Positions 7,507 through 15,305 of a stretch of 64,000 nucleotides of DNA are shown here, in pieces (position 1 is the first letter of the stretch; each line of letters opens with the position of its first letter). A program made the position numbers and the translations under genes. The notes under the pieces are model-generated. The model saw only the letters and a program-made list of their open reading frames with translations. It ran no database searches and was not told the DNA's origin. Origin of the DNA: Microbacterium sp. MYb45 (lineage in GTDB: Bacteria; Actinomycetota; Actinomycetes; Actinomycetales; Microbacteriaceae). The stretch spans positions 62,001 through 126,000 of the forward strand of contig NZ_PCPG01000008.1 of NCBI RefSeq assembly GCF_002979655.1, in the 5' to 3' direction.

Positions 7507-8691
7507 ATGAAGGCACTCACCTGGCAGGGCAAGCGCAACGTGACCGTCGAGGAGGTCGCCGATCCGGTCATCCAGGAGCCCACGGACGCCATCATCCGTG
7601 TCACGTCCTCGGCGATCTGCGGATCGGATCTGCACCTGTACGAGCTGCTCGGCCCGTTCCTCGACCGCGGAGACATCCTGGGCCATGAGCCGATGGGCGT
7701 CGTCGTCGAGGTCGGTGCGGGCGTCACGACCCTCTCGGTCGGCGATCGCGTGGTGATCCCGTTCAACATCTCCTGCGGCGAGTGCTTCCTCTGCCGGCGC
7801 GGACTGCAGTCCCAGTGCGAGACCACGCAGGTGCGCGAGTACGGCAGCGGGGCGGCGCTGTTCGGATACACGAAGCTCTACGGCCAGGTTCCGGGCGGGC
7901 AGGCCGAGTATCTGCGGGTGCCGCTCGCCGACTACAACCACATCCCCGTAGCGTCCGACCTTCCCGACGAGCGCTACCTCTTCCTCAGCGACATCCTCCC
8001 CACGGCCTGGCAGGGCGTCGAGTACGCGCAGGTGCCTGAGGGCGGGACGCTCGCCGTGATGGGCCTCGGGCCGGTCGGCCAGTTCGTGTCCCGCGTCGGA
8101 CGGCACCGCGGGTATCGAGTGCTCGCGGTCGACCCGGTACCGGAGCGGCGGGCGATGGCGGAGCGTCACGGCATCGAGACGTTCGACCTGACCGACACCG
8201 TGGTCGAGGAGCTGCGGGACCTGACCGAGGGGCGTGGTGCCGACTCGGTGGTGGATGCCGTGGGGCTCGAGGCGCACGGCAACTCGGGAGTCGAGTTCCT
8301 GCAGAAGGCGGTCGGCCTCCTTCCCGACCCCGCTGCTCGCCAAGTGTTCGACAAGGCGGGCGTCGACCGGCTCGCCGCCGTCTACGCCTCGATCGACGTC
8401 GTGCGCCGCGGCGGAACCGTGTCGCTGAGCGGTGTGTATGCAGGGGACGCCGACATCATGCCGATGAAGACCCTGTTCGATAAGCAGATCACCCTGCGGA
8501 TGGGGCAGTGCAACGTGAAGAACTGGGTCGACGACCTGCTGCCGCTCGTGGAGGATCCCGCTGATCCGCTCGGCGTCATGGACCTGACGACGCATCACGC
8601 ACCCCTCGAGGACGCGCCCGACCTCTACCGCACGTTCCAGAAGAAGGAGGACGGCTGCATCAAGGTCGTCTTGCATCCGTCGACCGTGTGA
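7507..8691 (+). CDS. Zinc-dependent alcohol dehydrogenase, formaldehyde-dehydrogenase-like (MDR family)
   Basis: 394 residues, with the GroES-like N-terminal domain and a central Rossmann domain (MGLGPVGQF about 185). Catalytic zinc ligands are visible as C38 (AICGSD) and the GHE motif (about 59-61), and the structural zinc site as the cysteine cluster in CGECFLCRRGLQSQC. The length and the long insertion before the C-terminus match glutathione-independent formaldehyde dehydrogenase-like enzymes and other threonine-dehydrogenase-like MDRs. The physiological alcohol is unknown. Upstream, TTGACA (7413-7418) and TGTCAA (7435-7440) are symmetric and may be a control site. Confidence 0.85.
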   Translation: MKALTWQGKRNVTVEEVADPVIQEPTDAIIRVTSSAICGSDLHLYELLGPFLDRGDILGHEPMGVVVEVGAGVTTLSVGDRVVIPFNISCGECFLCRRGLQSQCETTQVREYGSGAALFGYTKLYGQVPGGQAEYLRVPLADYNHIPVASDLPDERYLFLSDILPTAWQGVEYAQVPEGGTLAVMGLGPVGQFVSRVGRHRGYRVLAVDPVPERRAMAERHGIETFDLTDTVVEELRDLTEGRGADSVVDAVGLEAHGNSGVEFLQKAVGLLPDPAARQVFDKAGVDRLAAVYASIDVVRRGGTVSLSGVYAGDADIMPMKTLFDKQITLRMGQCNVKNWVDDLLPLVEDPADPLGVMDLTTHHAPLEDAPDLYRTFQKKEDGCIKVVLHPSTV

Positions 8692-8703
8692 GGGCGGAGG
8701 GGC

Positions 8704-9003
8704 TCAGGCGCGGCTGCCGGGGTCCCCGTCGTCGCGGTTCGCCTCGTCGACGTCGGCACGGCGGGTGCCGATGCCGGGTTCGTCATTGTCAGTCGACTCG
8801 TCCGGGACCGACGAGCGCGACTCGGGGTCGACACGCACCGCCTCCACAGCCCCGGAGTCGGCGCCGGCGCCCCCCGCTGGAACGTCCTCGGCCGGAGCGG
8901 AGTCTTCGCTCCCGCGTTCGGCCAGGTGCGCGGCGATGCTGTCGCGGGCGGCAGCTGGCATGTCGGCGTGCTCGTGGGCAGGTGGCTGATCAGGATTCGA
9001 CAT
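8704..9003 (-). CDS. Small acidic, probably disordered protein
   Basis: 99 residues, dominated by Asp, Glu, Ala, Gly, Pro and Ser with no hydrophobic core. A short N-terminal segment (AARDSIAAHLAERG) could form one helix. The ATG is preceded by GAGAGGAG at suitable spacing, which argues that it is really translated. No family is recognised. It is convergent with the alcohol dehydrogenase and divergent from the HEXXH protein. Confidence 0.55.
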   Translation of the reverse strand: MSNPDQPPAHEHADMPAAARDSIAAHLAERGSEDSAPAEDVPAGGAGADSGAVEAVRVDPESRSSVPDESTDNDEPGIGTRRADVDEANRDDGDPGSRA

Positions 9004-9092
9004 CGTGGTCTCCTCTCTCGGAACGACAACGATCCGCCGCTACCGGCCGCAGCACACACCCGTTGACAGCGGTGCCGGCGCTGGCGTATCAC

Positions 9093-9121
9093 TCTCCACT
9101 CCCAGGTTCGGCATCTATAAT
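9093..9121 (+). promoter_or_regulatory. Promoter of the HEXXH protein gene
   Basis: A perfect TATAAT at 9116-9121 lies 17 nt after TCTCCA (9093-9098). This would give a leader of about 45 nt containing the AGGGGGAG ribosome-binding site of the gene at 9173. An alternative TTGACA-18-TATCAC lies at 9063-9092. Confidence 0.5.
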
Positions 9122-9172
9122 GTTAGGCGGTGTTGTCGGGACGCAGTCCCGAAGACCGACAGGGGGAGAATC

Positions 9173-10330
9173 ATGGCCGAAGGAACGACGCCGGTGGGCG
9201 CACCCACCTCCAGAAGACTCAGGCGCGGGTGGATCGCACTCATCGCGGTGGTCATCCTCGTGGTTGTCGGCGCGGCCGTGGTGTGGTTCGGCGTCAAGAA
9301 GCTCCCCGGCACGCACTATGCAGAGCTCGACGACACCGATCAGCGCATGTTCACGTCTTTGAGCTCTCTCTACGAGCAGTTCCAGGCCGACCCCGCAGCG
9401 ATCTGGTCGGCCGATTACCGTTTCGACGAGCAACCTCTGACGCTGATCCGCCGCGACGAGGTGGGGGGAGTCATCTGGCACTATGCGTACCTCGTCAACA
9501 TGTCGGATGTGATCGACACCGCGGGAATGCAGAAGGTCGAGCTTCCCGACGGCTCCTTGCCGGACGATGTGCGCGTGACCAAGACCCTCGGGACAGCATC
9601 ATTGCCGTTCTGGGCACCTTTCAATTTCACCATCGAGACGCTCGGGGAGACTCCCGTGCTGACCTTCAAGTATTCGGCCGACATCCTGGACGGAGCCGGC
9701 GACCCATCCCTCGAATTCGGCACTTTCCTGCTCCATGAAGCCTTCCACGTGGGCAAGCAGCAGGAATGGACGTACGACCGCGGGGCGGAGGGCGACCGCA
9801 TCTTCGACTACCCGACGTCAGCCGAGCAGCTGGCAATGCTGCGCACCGAGTTCGCGATCCTCGATTCCGCCACTGGTGTCACAGATCCCGCCCGCATGGA
9901 GATCGCCGCCCACGACCTCGCGCAGATCCGCGTCGCACGTTATGAGAAGTGGCCGGAATTGCGCGTGCAGGACAACACCGAGGCGATCGAAGGCACGGCG
10001 AAGTATGTCGAACGACGCATGTCCGACCTCACGCATGGCGATATCAACATCCTTACGACCCAGCCCGGCGGGACCGCGACCTTCGTGTCTGTTCTGGACT
10101 ACATCGAGGAAACCGAGCAGTTCGAGATCCTGGAACGCGACATCGCCTACGAAACAGGTGCCCAACTGGGCTACATGCTCGACGTGATCGAGCCGACCTG
10201 GAAGCAGAAGATCGAACCCGCGGCGGCCGGTGAGGGCTTGACGCCGTTCCAGACGCTCCAGCGCCGTGTCTCCGTCGAAACCGCGCCCACGCCGCAGGAG
10301 ATTCTCGAGATCCAGTCTCGGTACCCGTGA
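9173..10330 (+). CDS. Membrane-anchored putative zinc metalloprotease (HEXXH)
   Basis: 385 residues. The ATG at 9173 follows AGGGGGAG, and further upstream reading lacks initiation signals. One transmembrane helix (about residues 19-40) follows a basic N-terminus, so the large domain should face outside. The motif HEAFH (188-192) is a zinc-binding HEXXH. EGTAKYVE (273-280) resembles the second glutamate motif of gluzincin metalloproteases. No named family is recognised, so the substrate is unknown. Its GC content looks lower than that of its neighbours, which could indicate transfer. It stands alone with its own TATAAT promoter. Confidence 0.65.
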   Translation: MAEGTTPVGAPTSRRLRRGWIALIAVVILVVVGAAVVWFGVKKLPGTHYAELDDTDQRMFTSLSSLYEQFQADPAAIWSADYRFDEQPLTLIRRDEVGGVIWHYAYLVNMSDVIDTAGMQKVELPDGSLPDDVRVTKTLGTASLPFWAPFNFTIETLGETPVLTFKYSADILDGAGDPSLEFGTFLLHEAFHVGKQQEWTYDRGAEGDRIFDYPTSAEQLAMLRTEFAILDSATGVTDPARMEIAAHDLAQIRVARYEKWPELRVQDNTEAIEGTAKYVERRMSDLTHGDINILTTQPGGTATFVSVLDYIEETEQFEILERDIAYETGAQLGYMLDVIEPTWKQKIEPAAAGEGLTPFQTLQRRVSVETAPTPQEILEIQSRYP

Positions 10331-10378
10331 TCATCAGCCGAGGGACACTTCACGTCGTGCCGATCTAAGCAACCCGGG

Positions 10379-10408
10379 TTGACATTCGCTCGTCACGCAA
10401 CGTAGGTT
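10379..10408 (+). promoter_or_regulatory. Promoter of the HTH / ClpN operon with repeated GGTTGACA
   Basis: TTGACA (10379-10384) and TAGGTT (10403-10408) are separated by 18 nt. The -10 ends 6 nt before the ATG, so the transcript is probably leaderless. GGTTGACA occurs twice (10377-10384 and 10406-10413), 29 bp apart, and could be a regulator site. Confidence 0.5.
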
Positions 10409-10414
10409 GACAGC

Positions 10415-10660
10415 ATGGAATCCCTCGATGTCGCACAGGTCGCGGCCGATACGACCGACCCGCGCGCGGGACTGCGGGCGGTCGCCTCGCTGCGCACCCT
10501 CGCCGATGCCCTCGAGCTACGCCAGGTCGAAGCCGGATTGCGCTCCGGAATGAGCTGGCAGGCCATCGCCGATGCCCTGGGCGTCACGAGACAGGCTGTA
10601 CACAAGAAGCACTCGAAGCGGATCGACCCCACCATCACCGTCCCTCGGAGGAACTCATGA
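10415..10660 (+). CDS. Small HTH protein of a ClpN operon
   Basis: 81 residues. A helix-turn-helix is visible in the C-terminal half (SWQAIADALGVTRQAVHKKH, about 49-68), preceded by a helical region (RTLADALELRQVEAGLRSGM). The KK-H recognition helix is typical of small actinobacterial DNA-binding proteins found next to Clp N-domain proteins. It overlaps the next gene by 4 bp (ATGA), so the two are translationally coupled. It probably autoregulates the operon through the repeated GGTTGACA sites, which is an inference. Confidence 0.7.
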   Translation: MESLDVAQVAADTTDPRAGLRAVASLRTLADALELRQVEAGLRSGMSWQAIADALGVTRQAVHKKHSKRIDPTITVPRRNS

Positions 10661-11637
10661 GCCGGCTCACGCACGCCGCCGCCACGATGCACACCCTCTC
10701 GCTCGCGGCGATGGAAGAGGCTTCGCGCTTCGGCGTCCGCGACACCGACATCGATCACCTCCTCCTCGCGCTGACGATCGATTCCGAGACCGGCGGCCAG
10801 ACCCTCCGCGGAATGGGCGTCAGCCTGGAGGCGGCGCGCGCAGCCGTCGCGGCGCAGCACGCGTCTCAACTCGGGCTCGTGGGCATCGCCACCGATCCGG
10901 ACAGTCCGGGTCGCATCGTCTTCCACGAGACCAGCGGCTATGAATGGACGGATCGCGCGATCACGGTGCTGAAAGACGCGTCGAGCGGCGAGCGGCGCGG
11001 TGACTCGGCAGCCGTGCTCCGCGCTCTGGTCGACGAGCCGAGCGGGCTCATCGACCAGATCCTGAGACGACTCGATGCCGATCCCGACACTCTGCGAACC
11101 CGGCTGGACGAGGTGCAGCGGCTTCGCCTCATCCCCCCTGCCCCGGCGGGCCATCAGAACCTCTCCGGTTCCCGCTCGGTCTTCGTGCCTGCGCCGATCG
11201 AGGATGTGTGGGCGCTGCTGTCCGCTCCCGCCCGTATCCCCGAGTGGGACCAGGGCATCGCCGCGGTCGATGCGGACGACGAGACGAGCGGGTCGTGGGA
11301 GGCGGAGACCGCGACGACCCTGCCCGACGGCAAGCCGATGCAGGTCAAGGATGAGTTCCGGCGCCAGCGCGTGCACCTCGCCCAGCGCGAGGAGCCGACG
11401 AGCATCCAGTGGCTCTTCACTCACCCCGATGCAGCGCGCTCGAATCCGCGGTCGGTGGCGTTCGCGCTCGAACATGCCGCCGGCGGAATGCAACTCCGCG
11501 TGACCCTGACATGGCTGACCCCTCCGAGCCGCGGCGGCCGTCGCATCGTCCGCGTGCTGATGAAGCCGCTCTTTCGCTTCGTGCTCTTCATCCAGCTCAC
11601 GCAGCTCGAAAGCGGCATCACCCGCGTCTTCCGCTGA
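10657..11637 (+). CDS. Clp N-terminal-domain / SRPBCC fusion protein
   Basis: 326 residues. Residues about 5-140 form a double Clp-N repeat, seen as HAAATMHTLSLAAMEEASR and later DRAITVLKDASSGE. This is the fold that binds adaptors or substrates in ClpA/ClpC, but no AAA+ module follows. Residues about 165-320 are an SRPBCC/START-like domain (SRSVFVPAPIEDVWALLSAP, PEWDQGI). The fusion suggests a ligand-sensing protein that docks to the Clp machinery or mimics its substrate gate. It is the second gene of a two-gene leaderless operon and ends at a strong terminator. Confidence 0.75.
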   Translation: MSRLTHAAATMHTLSLAAMEEASRFGVRDTDIDHLLLALTIDSETGGQTLRGMGVSLEAARAAVAAQHASQLGLVGIATDPDSPGRIVFHETSGYEWTDRAITVLKDASSGERRGDSAAVLRALVDEPSGLIDQILRRLDADPDTLRTRLDEVQRLRLIPPAPAGHQNLSGSRSVFVPAPIEDVWALLSAPARIPEWDQGIAAVDADDETSGSWEAETATTLPDGKPMQVKDEFRRQRVHLAQREEPTSIQWLFTHPDAARSNPRSVAFALEHAAGGMQLRVTLTWLTPPSRGGRRIVRVLMKPLFRFVLFIQLTQLESGITRVFR

Positions 11638-11646
11638 CGCCCGAAC

Positions 11647-11689
11647 GCCGGCGGCGCATCACCCGCATCCGGGACGATGCGCCGCCGGC
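11647..11689. terminator. Bidirectional terminator
   Basis: GCCGGCGGCGCATC (11647-11660) pairs perfectly with GATGCGCCGCCGGC (11676-11689) around a 15-nt loop. It lies between the ClpN fusion gene and the convergent 44-codon gene. Confidence 0.8.
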
Positions 11690-11703
11690 CGGGCCGGATC
11701 CCG

Positions 11704-11838
11704 TCAGCCCTTCGCGCCCTTGCGGGGCTTGATGAACTCGGCTGGTGCGTTCTTCTCCCGCTTCGCAGCTCGCTTCTCCTTGAGCGAGAGCTGCGGCGCC
11801 TTCTTGCTGTCGCGACCCTGGATGGACTTTCCGGACAT
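11704..11838 (-). CDS. 44-residue basic protein
   Basis: A short open frame of 44 codons on the minus strand. The ATG at 11838 is preceded by GGGGAAG at good spacing. The product is strongly basic (SIQGRDSKKAP, LSLKEKRAAKREKN, FIKPRKGAKG) with one amphipathic helix in the middle. It has the look of a nucleic-acid- or ribosome-associated small protein, and similar short frames occur in related actinobacteria. The ribosome-binding site, the coding-like third positions and the terminator immediately downstream support it as a gene. The function is unknown. Confidence 0.65.
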   Translation of the reverse strand: MSGKSIQGRDSKKAPQLSLKEKRAAKREKNAPAEFIKPRKGAKG

Positions 11839-11903
11839 GGTTACTCGCTTCCCCTTCGGTGGCTGGCGTAACCTCCGACCATAGCCAGCGCCCAGCGGAA
11901 GTC

Positions 11904-11928
11904 AAATTTCCTCCTGATCGGGAAATTT
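11904..11928. promoter_or_regulatory. AT-rich palindrome upstream of chaA
   Basis: AAATTTCC (11904-11911) and GGAAATTT (11921-11928) form a perfect 8-bp inverted repeat just before a TAAGCT -10-like hexamer (11933-11938). It may be the operator of the antiporter gene. A second small inverted repeat, GCGTTG/CAACGC (11955-11969), follows in the leader. Confidence 0.4.
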
Positions 11929-12034
11929 TTGCTAAGCTTGTGGAGTCAGAAAGTGCGTTGACACAACGCTGCGACCGGGACGACCCGCTCGCGGTCATCA
12001 GTCGGGGACGGCCCCACCTCGAAGGAGTCCGGCG

Positions 12035-13186
12035 ATGTCACGCACGGAGCTTAAGCAGTTGATCGGCGTCACGGATATCGTCCGAGTCGCCCTCGGATGG
12101 GGCGCTTTCGCGGCTCTCCTCCTCCTCCACCCGGTGCTGGCGCCGCCTGTGCCGGGACCTGTCCTCGTGATCGCTCTCCTCGGGATCATCGCCGTGATCC
12201 TCGTCTGCGCATTCGGCGTGGTGAAGCAGGCCGAGGCCCTCGCACATCGACTCGGCGACCCCTACGGATCCCTCGTCCTGACGCTCTCGATCGTGCTGAT
12301 CGAGGTCATCCTGATCTCGGCCGTCATGCTCGGACCGGGCGAGCATGCGACCATCGCCCGCGACTCGGTCATGGCCGTCGCGATGATCATCATGAACCTC
12401 GTGATCGGTCTGGCACTCCTCCTCGGCGGGCTCCGCCACCGCGGCATGGCCCACAACCGCACCGGCACCTCGGCCTACCTGTCGATGCTGGTGGTGCTGG
12501 TCGCCCTCGCGTTCGGACTCCCTGCCCTGATCGGCGCGGACGGTTCGTACACGACGGGGCAGGAGATCCCCGTCATCGTGCTCACCCTCGTGCTCTACGC
12601 GTTCTTCCTCTACCGGCAGATGGGCGCACAGGCGAGCGACTTCACCGAGGTCGATCCCCGGCTGCTGCAGAGCGCCGAGCGTCAGGAGAAGGCGGAGGAC
12701 ACCGGCGGGATCCGGCAGGTGCTGGCCGAGCACCGCACGGAGGTCCTCGTGCGCCTCGGGCTCCTGGTGGTCACCGTCATCCCGATCGTGCTCCTGTCGC
12801 ACGACATGGCGGCGCTGCTCGACGACGGTCTGGGCCGGCTCGGCGCTCCGGTCGCTCTCGCCGGCGTGGTCATCGCGGGCATCGTGTTCCTGCCGGAGTC
12901 GATCACCGCGGTGCGCGCCGCTCTCGGCGGTGAGGCCCAGCGCGTCAACAATCTGTGCCACGGAGCACTGGTGTCGACGGTGGGCCTCACCATCCCCGCG
13001 GTTCTCATCATCGGGATGCTCACCGGCCAGACGGTCGTCCTGGCGGAGTCTCCGGCGAACCTGCTCATGCTCGGGGTCACGCTGCTGCTCTCCGTCACGA
13101 CGTTCGCGGCGAAGCGGGTGACCGCGATGCACGGAGCCGCGCACCTGGTGACGTTCGCGGTCTACGTGATCGTCCTGTTCAGCTGA
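12035..13186 (+). CDS. chaA: Ca2+(Na+)/H+ antiporter, ChaA family
   Basis: 383 residues with about 11 predicted transmembrane helices, in two homologous halves of the CaCA superfamily. The segments RLGDPYGSLVLTLSIVLIEV and GIVFLPESITAVRAAL carry the conserved acidic residues that bind the cation (glutamates in the alpha-repeats). ChaA exchanges cytosolic Na+, K+ or Ca2+ for protons and helps at alkaline pH or high salt. The ATG has GAAGGAG at good spacing. The gene is preceded by a palindrome and followed by the convergent ABC permease. Confidence 0.88.
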   Translation: MSRTELKQLIGVTDIVRVALGWGAFAALLLLHPVLAPPVPGPVLVIALLGIIAVILVCAFGVVKQAEALAHRLGDPYGSLVLTLSIVLIEVILISAVMLGPGEHATIARDSVMAVAMIIMNLVIGLALLLGGLRHRGMAHNRTGTSAYLSMLVVLVALAFGLPALIGADGSYTTGQEIPVIVLTLVLYAFFLYRQMGAQASDFTEVDPRLLQSAERQEKAEDTGGIRQVLAEHRTEVLVRLGLLVVTVIPIVLLSHDMAALLDDGLGRLGAPVALAGVVIAGIVFLPESITAVRAALGGEAQRVNNLCHGALVSTVGLTIPAVLIIGMLTGQTVVLAESPANLLMLGVTLLLSVTTFAAKRVTAMHGAAHLVTFAVYVIVLFS

Positions 13187-13205
13187 GGCGTGCGGCGGGG
13201 CATAC

Positions 13206-14000
13206 TCAGGCGATGTCCCGCCGCAGCGGCACCGCCAGGGCGACCAGAGCGCCCACGGCCGTGTATCCGAGCAGGATGAGCGCGCCGAGCATCGGCGACA
13301 CCAGCGGGGCGGCGGCGAGCGGCGTCTGTTCGGAGATCGCATCGGTCAGGAACGTGAAGCGCGTGAGCGACGCCGTCGCGCCGCCGGGCAGGTACGAGTA
13401 GAGGGCGTTGACTCCGGGGACGATCATGATCACGTTCTCGAGGAAGTAGAAGTACCCGAGCACGATGCCGATGGCGACGATCTGGTTGCGTGCGAGCGCA
13501 CCGATCGCCACCCCCAGCAGCACGTACACCGCCGAGGCGACCGCCAGCTTGCCGAGAGACAGGAGCAGGTCATCGACGCCGATCGCGAGAGGGACACCGC
13601 GCACAGCCGCGGCCGACACGAGGACGAGCCCCGTCGTGAGCGAGGACAGCACCCCGTAGACGAGGCCGACCAGCGCGAACACCACGAGCTTCGCGCCCAG
13701 CACCCGCCCGCGGCGCGGAACGGCCAAGAAGGTCGTCCCGATGGTGCGATGCCGATACTCGCCGGTCACGGCCACCGTGCCGATCAGCGCCGGGATGAAC
13801 AGGGTGACGGTGGAGAGGCCGAGGATCAGGCCCGCACCCTCGGCGGTGTCGATGCCCGGCATGGGCGGGTTGGCGTTCTCCGGCCCGACGATGGCGAGCA
13901 CCCCGGAGAGGAAGGCGGCGACCATGACGGCCGTGACCGCTGTCCACAGCAGCAACCGGGTAGAGGTGACGCGGATCAGCTCTCCGCGCAGCACGCTCAC
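13206..14000 (-). CDS. ABC-2 type transporter permease
   Basis: 264 residues with six predicted membrane spans and the extracytoplasmic loop pattern of ABC-2 permeases (an opening TSTRLLLWTAVTAVMVAAFL helix, a GEYRHRTIGTTF cytoplasmic coupling segment). It pairs with the ATPase whose stop overlaps this GTG start by 4 bp (GTGA). Together they form an exporter half-pair, probably working as a heterotetramer for a drug, lipid or peptide. The substrate is unknown. Expression is presumably controlled by the divergent HTH protein. Confidence 0.85.
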   Translation of the reverse strand: MSVLRGELIRVTSTRLLLWTAVTAVMVAAFLSGVLAIVGPENANPPMPGIDTAEGAGLILGLSTVTLFIPALIGTVAVTGEYRHRTIGTTFLAVPRRGRVLGAKLVVFALVGLVYGVLSSLTTGLVLVSAAAVRGVPLAIGVDDLLLSLGKLAVASAVYVLLGVAIGALARNQIVAIGIVLGYFYFLENVIMIVPGVNALYSYLPGGATASLTRFTFLTDAISEQTPLAAAPLVSPMLGALILLGYTAVGALVALAVPLRRDIA

Positions 14001-14707
14001 GCCGCCACCTCCTTGGTGATCTGCAGGAAGGCCGCCTCGAGCGACTCGCGCCCGGAGATCGTCTCGGCGAGCGTCCCGGACCAGCGGACGCGGCCCCGGT
14101 CGAGCACCACGACGTCGTCGACCGTGTGCTCGAGCTCGTTCAGCACGTGCGAGGACAGCAGAACCGTCCCCCCGGCGTCGGCGAAGTCGCGGAGGAAGGA
14201 GCGGAGCCAGGCGATCCCCGCGGGGTCGAGTCCGTTGAGCGGCTCATCGAGCACGAGGATCTCGGGCTCTCCGAGGAGGGCGGTCGCCAGCCCGAGGCGC
14301 TGGCGCATCCCGGTCGAGAACGTCCCGATGCGTCGGTCGGCGTACTCGAGAGCGCCGACTTCGGCGAGAGCCTGCTCGACACGCGTCTTCGGCAGCCGAC
14401 TGAGAGCGGCGTACGTGCGCAGGTGCGCGCGGGCGGTCATCCTCGGGTTCGCGCCGGCGATGTCGATCAGCGCACCCACCGTGCGCGCGGGCGCGTGCAG
14501 CGCTCGGTAGGGGACGCCGTCGATGAGCGCGGACCCGGCATCGGGGCGGGCCAGTCCGAGCAGCACCCGCAGTGTCGTCGACTTGCCCGCGCCGTTCGCA
14601 CCGAGAAGACCCGTGATGCGACCTTTCTCGGCGGCGAAGTCGGCGTCGCACACCGCCTCGACCGTGCCGTAGCGCTTGGTCACACCCGTGACCTCGATGG
14701 CTGCCAT
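13997..14707 (-). CDS. ABC transporter ATP-binding protein
   Basis: 236 residues. Walker A is GANGAGKST (about 36-44). The signature region is FSTGMRQRLGLATAL, with Walker B LVLDEPLNGLD and the H-loop LLSSHV following. The Q-loop and D-loop are intact. It belongs to the DrrA/CcmA-like exporters. Coupling to the permease is by a 4-bp overlap. The start is preceded by GGGGAGGG. The promoter region contains a perfect palindrome shared with the divergent regulator. Confidence 0.92.
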   Translation of the reverse strand: MAAIEVTGVTKRYGTVEAVCDADFAAEKGRITGLLGANGAGKSTTLRVLLGLARPDAGSALIDGVPYRALHAPARTVGALIDIAGANPRMTARAHLRTYAALSRLPKTRVEQALAEVGALEYADRRIGTFSTGMRQRLGLATALLGEPEILVLDEPLNGLDPAGIAWLRSFLRDFADAGGTVLLSSHVLNELEHTVDDVVVLDRGRVRWSGTLAETISGRESLEAAFLQITKEVAA

Positions 14708-14746
14708 ATCTGATCCCTCCCCGTAAACTGACTACAGAACGAGAAC

Positions 14747-14763
14747 ATTATCACAGTGATAAT
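14747..14763. promoter_or_regulatory. Operator between the ABC exporter and its HTH regulator
   Basis: ATTATCAC and GTGATAAT form a perfect 8+1+8 palindrome at the centre of the divergent promoter region. It is the best candidate binding site for the adjacent HTH protein, controlling both directions. Confidence 0.7.
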
Positions 14764-14777
14764 AATGGAGGCGTCCC

Positions 14778-15305
14778 GTGACCCCAGAGACTTCGATCGC
14801 CGACGTCATCCTGCACCCCGTACGCATCCGCATCGTCCAGCAGCTCGGCGGACGCGACCTGACGACCGCCGAGCTCCGCGACGCGATCCCCGACGTGTCG
14901 CAGCCCACGCTCTACCGGCATGTCGCCGCCCTCATCGACGCCGGCGTCCTCGCCGTGGCGAAAGAGCGGAAAGTGCGGGGCACGACCGAGCGCACGCTCA
15001 CCCTCGGCGACCGTATGGCGCACGTGCCGGAGGCCGAGCTGCAGGCGATGAGCGACCTGCAGCTCCGTTCCGCATTCCTCACGTTTCTCGGCGATCTCGC
15101 CGGCCGATTCGACCGCTTCGCCGACCAGGAGGCTCCGGGCGCGCGTGGCTTCCTCGGCTTCGGCTCCGTCCCGCTCTATGTGGACGAGGCCGCGCTGGAG
15201 CAACTGCAAGCCGGACTGGCCACGCTGATCGCTCCCTACACGACAGAGCAGGGCGAGGGGCGGCGCCGGGTCGGCCTCAGCATGATCGTCATTCCTGAGG
15301 ACTGA
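14778..15305 (+). CDS. Winged-helix transcriptional regulator (ArsR/HTH_20-like)
   Basis: 175 residues. The N-terminal winged helix (about 5-75) includes LHPVRIRIVQQLGG, TAELRDAIPDVSQPTLYRH and RKVRGTTERTLTL, typical of ArsR-like regulators that control divergent ABC exporters. The C-terminal half is helical, with an effector-like or dimerisation role. The start is a GTG after GGAGG. It very likely binds the ATTATCAC-A-GTGATAAT palindrome 15 bp upstream. The ligand is unknown. Confidence 0.82.
   Translation: MTPETSIADVILHPVRIRIVQQLGGRDLTTAELRDAIPDVSQPTLYRHVAALIDAGVLAVAKERKVRGTTERTLTLGDRMAHVPEAELQAMSDLQLRSAFLTFLGDLAGRFDRFADQEAPGARGFLGFGSVPLYVDEAALEQLQAGLATLIAPYTTEQGEGRRRVGLSMIVIPED

Noticed and set aside
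7360..8676. Upstream extension of the SRPBCC frame opposite the alcohol dehydrogenase gene
   Set aside because: The domain starts at the ATG at 7359, which has GGAGG upstream. The extension is low-complexity shadow sequence.
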